This document shows, in pieces, positions 63,782 to 64,000 of a stretch of 64,000 nucleotides of DNA (positions are counted from its first letter, which is position 1; every line of letters starts with the position of its first letter). The notes under the pieces are model-generated. The model did not search any database. It worked only from the letters and a program-made list of their open reading frames with translations, and was not told the origin of the DNA. The position numbers and the translations under genes were made by a program. Source of the stretch: DASTSN01 sp035549175 (GTDB lineage: Bacteria; Bacteroidota; Bacteroidia; Chitinophagales; Chitinophagaceae); assembly GCA_035549175.1 (NCBI GenBank), contig DASZRL010000065.1, positions 20,723 to 84,722 of the forward strand, given 5' to 3'.

Positions 63782-63948
63782 TCCGGAAAGATACGAAGTA
63801 CCGCCCTGGGTACAACCGGTAATCCTGCCGTGGGAAAATCCATTTTTTACAGAACCGGGACGTCACGCGTAAATTCTTAGTACATTAGCATCCTCCCGGT
63901 TCCGGCGCTCTCCGTGCCGGCCGGTGTGATCTGAAAAAATCAACTGAC

Positions 63949-64000
63949 ATGAATTCCCTACGCTGCATTGGCCTTCGCGCCTTCCGGGCTACTTTGGTGA
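63949..64000 (+). CDS. Start of an unidentified gene, truncated by the window
   Basis: An ATG opens a frame (MNSLRCIGLRAFRATLV) that stays open to the window edge. The short basic and then hydrophobic run could be the beginning of a signal peptide, but 17 residues do not allow identification. TACATTAG about 70 nt upstream resembles the local -7 box. Confidence 0.4.
   Translation, partial: MNSLRCIGLRAFRATLV

Overview
The window looks like a moderately GC-rich chromosome segment from the phylum Bacteroidota, most likely a Chitinophagaceae-like member of Chitinophagales. The evidence is the gene content: TonB-dependent and OMP_b-brl barrels with CarboxypepD_reg-like N-termini, FAS1 lipoproteins, OmpA proteins with thrombospondin type 3 repeats, GSCFA and DinB proteins, a short GT5-like protein beside panC, and a eukaryote-length PurC. 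Promoters carry the Bacteroidota -7 element TAnnTTTG, found before both tRNA genes and before rpsO, purM, metK, plsY and others, and Shine-Dalgarno sequences are mostly absent. I see no insertion sequence, phage, CRISPR array, toxin-antitoxin pair or rRNA. This is a dense housekeeping and envelope region.

Layout. 1-10 kb: end of an MFS transporter, tRNA-Lys, an exported polysaccharide deacetylase, a DinB protein, a penicillin-acylase-family Ntn hydrolase with a small membrane protein, tRNA hydroxylase TrhO, an orphan sensor kinase, an exported lactonase-type propeller and PurC. 10-17 kb: a TonB-dependent receptor coupled to a two-domain FAS1 lipoprotein, then two paralogous single-pass coiled-coil proteins of unknown function. 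17-22 kb: HolA, a lipoprotein, RibF, PurM and FtsE. 22-28 kb: a minus-strand surface-glycan set (Gfo/Idh/MocA oxidoreductase and two glycosyltransferases) downstream of a large outer-membrane barrel. 28-37 kb: DUF445 protein, tRNA-His, C-terminal processing protease, a second DinB protein, a subtilase and two OmpA/TSP3 paralogues. 37-45 kb: a minus-strand series with an ALDH7-type dehydrogenase, panB-ppx-ppk1, rfaE2, a flippase-like membrane protein, panD and panC. 45-50 kb: GT5-like protein, MetK, Nudix hydrolase, RlmB and a small barrel. 50-56 kb: HMG-CoA lyase-like enzyme, GSCFA protein, mutarotase plus sugar kinase, MiaE and a BioF-like enzyme. 56-64 kb: rpsO, pnp, prmA, plsY, a UPF1-like helicase, a VOC protein, an exported cupin-like protein and a truncated gene start.

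How genes work together: panB, panC and panD give most of pantothenate synthesis; ppk1 and ppx handle polyphosphate; galM and the kinase probably form a sugar-activation pair; the MocA/glycosyltransferase set probably decorates a surface polysaccharide; rpsO and pnp form the usual translation/RNA-decay pair.

Nothing here is clearly a new defence or mobile system. The best candidates for undescribed biology are the tandem coiled-coil pair, the TonB-receptor/FAS1 pair, the GT5-like protein that lacks the ADP-glucose-binding motif, the OmpA paralogues that have lost the peptidoglycan-binding Asp, and a recurring arrangement in which a terminator U-tract runs directly into the next gene's promoter or start codon.
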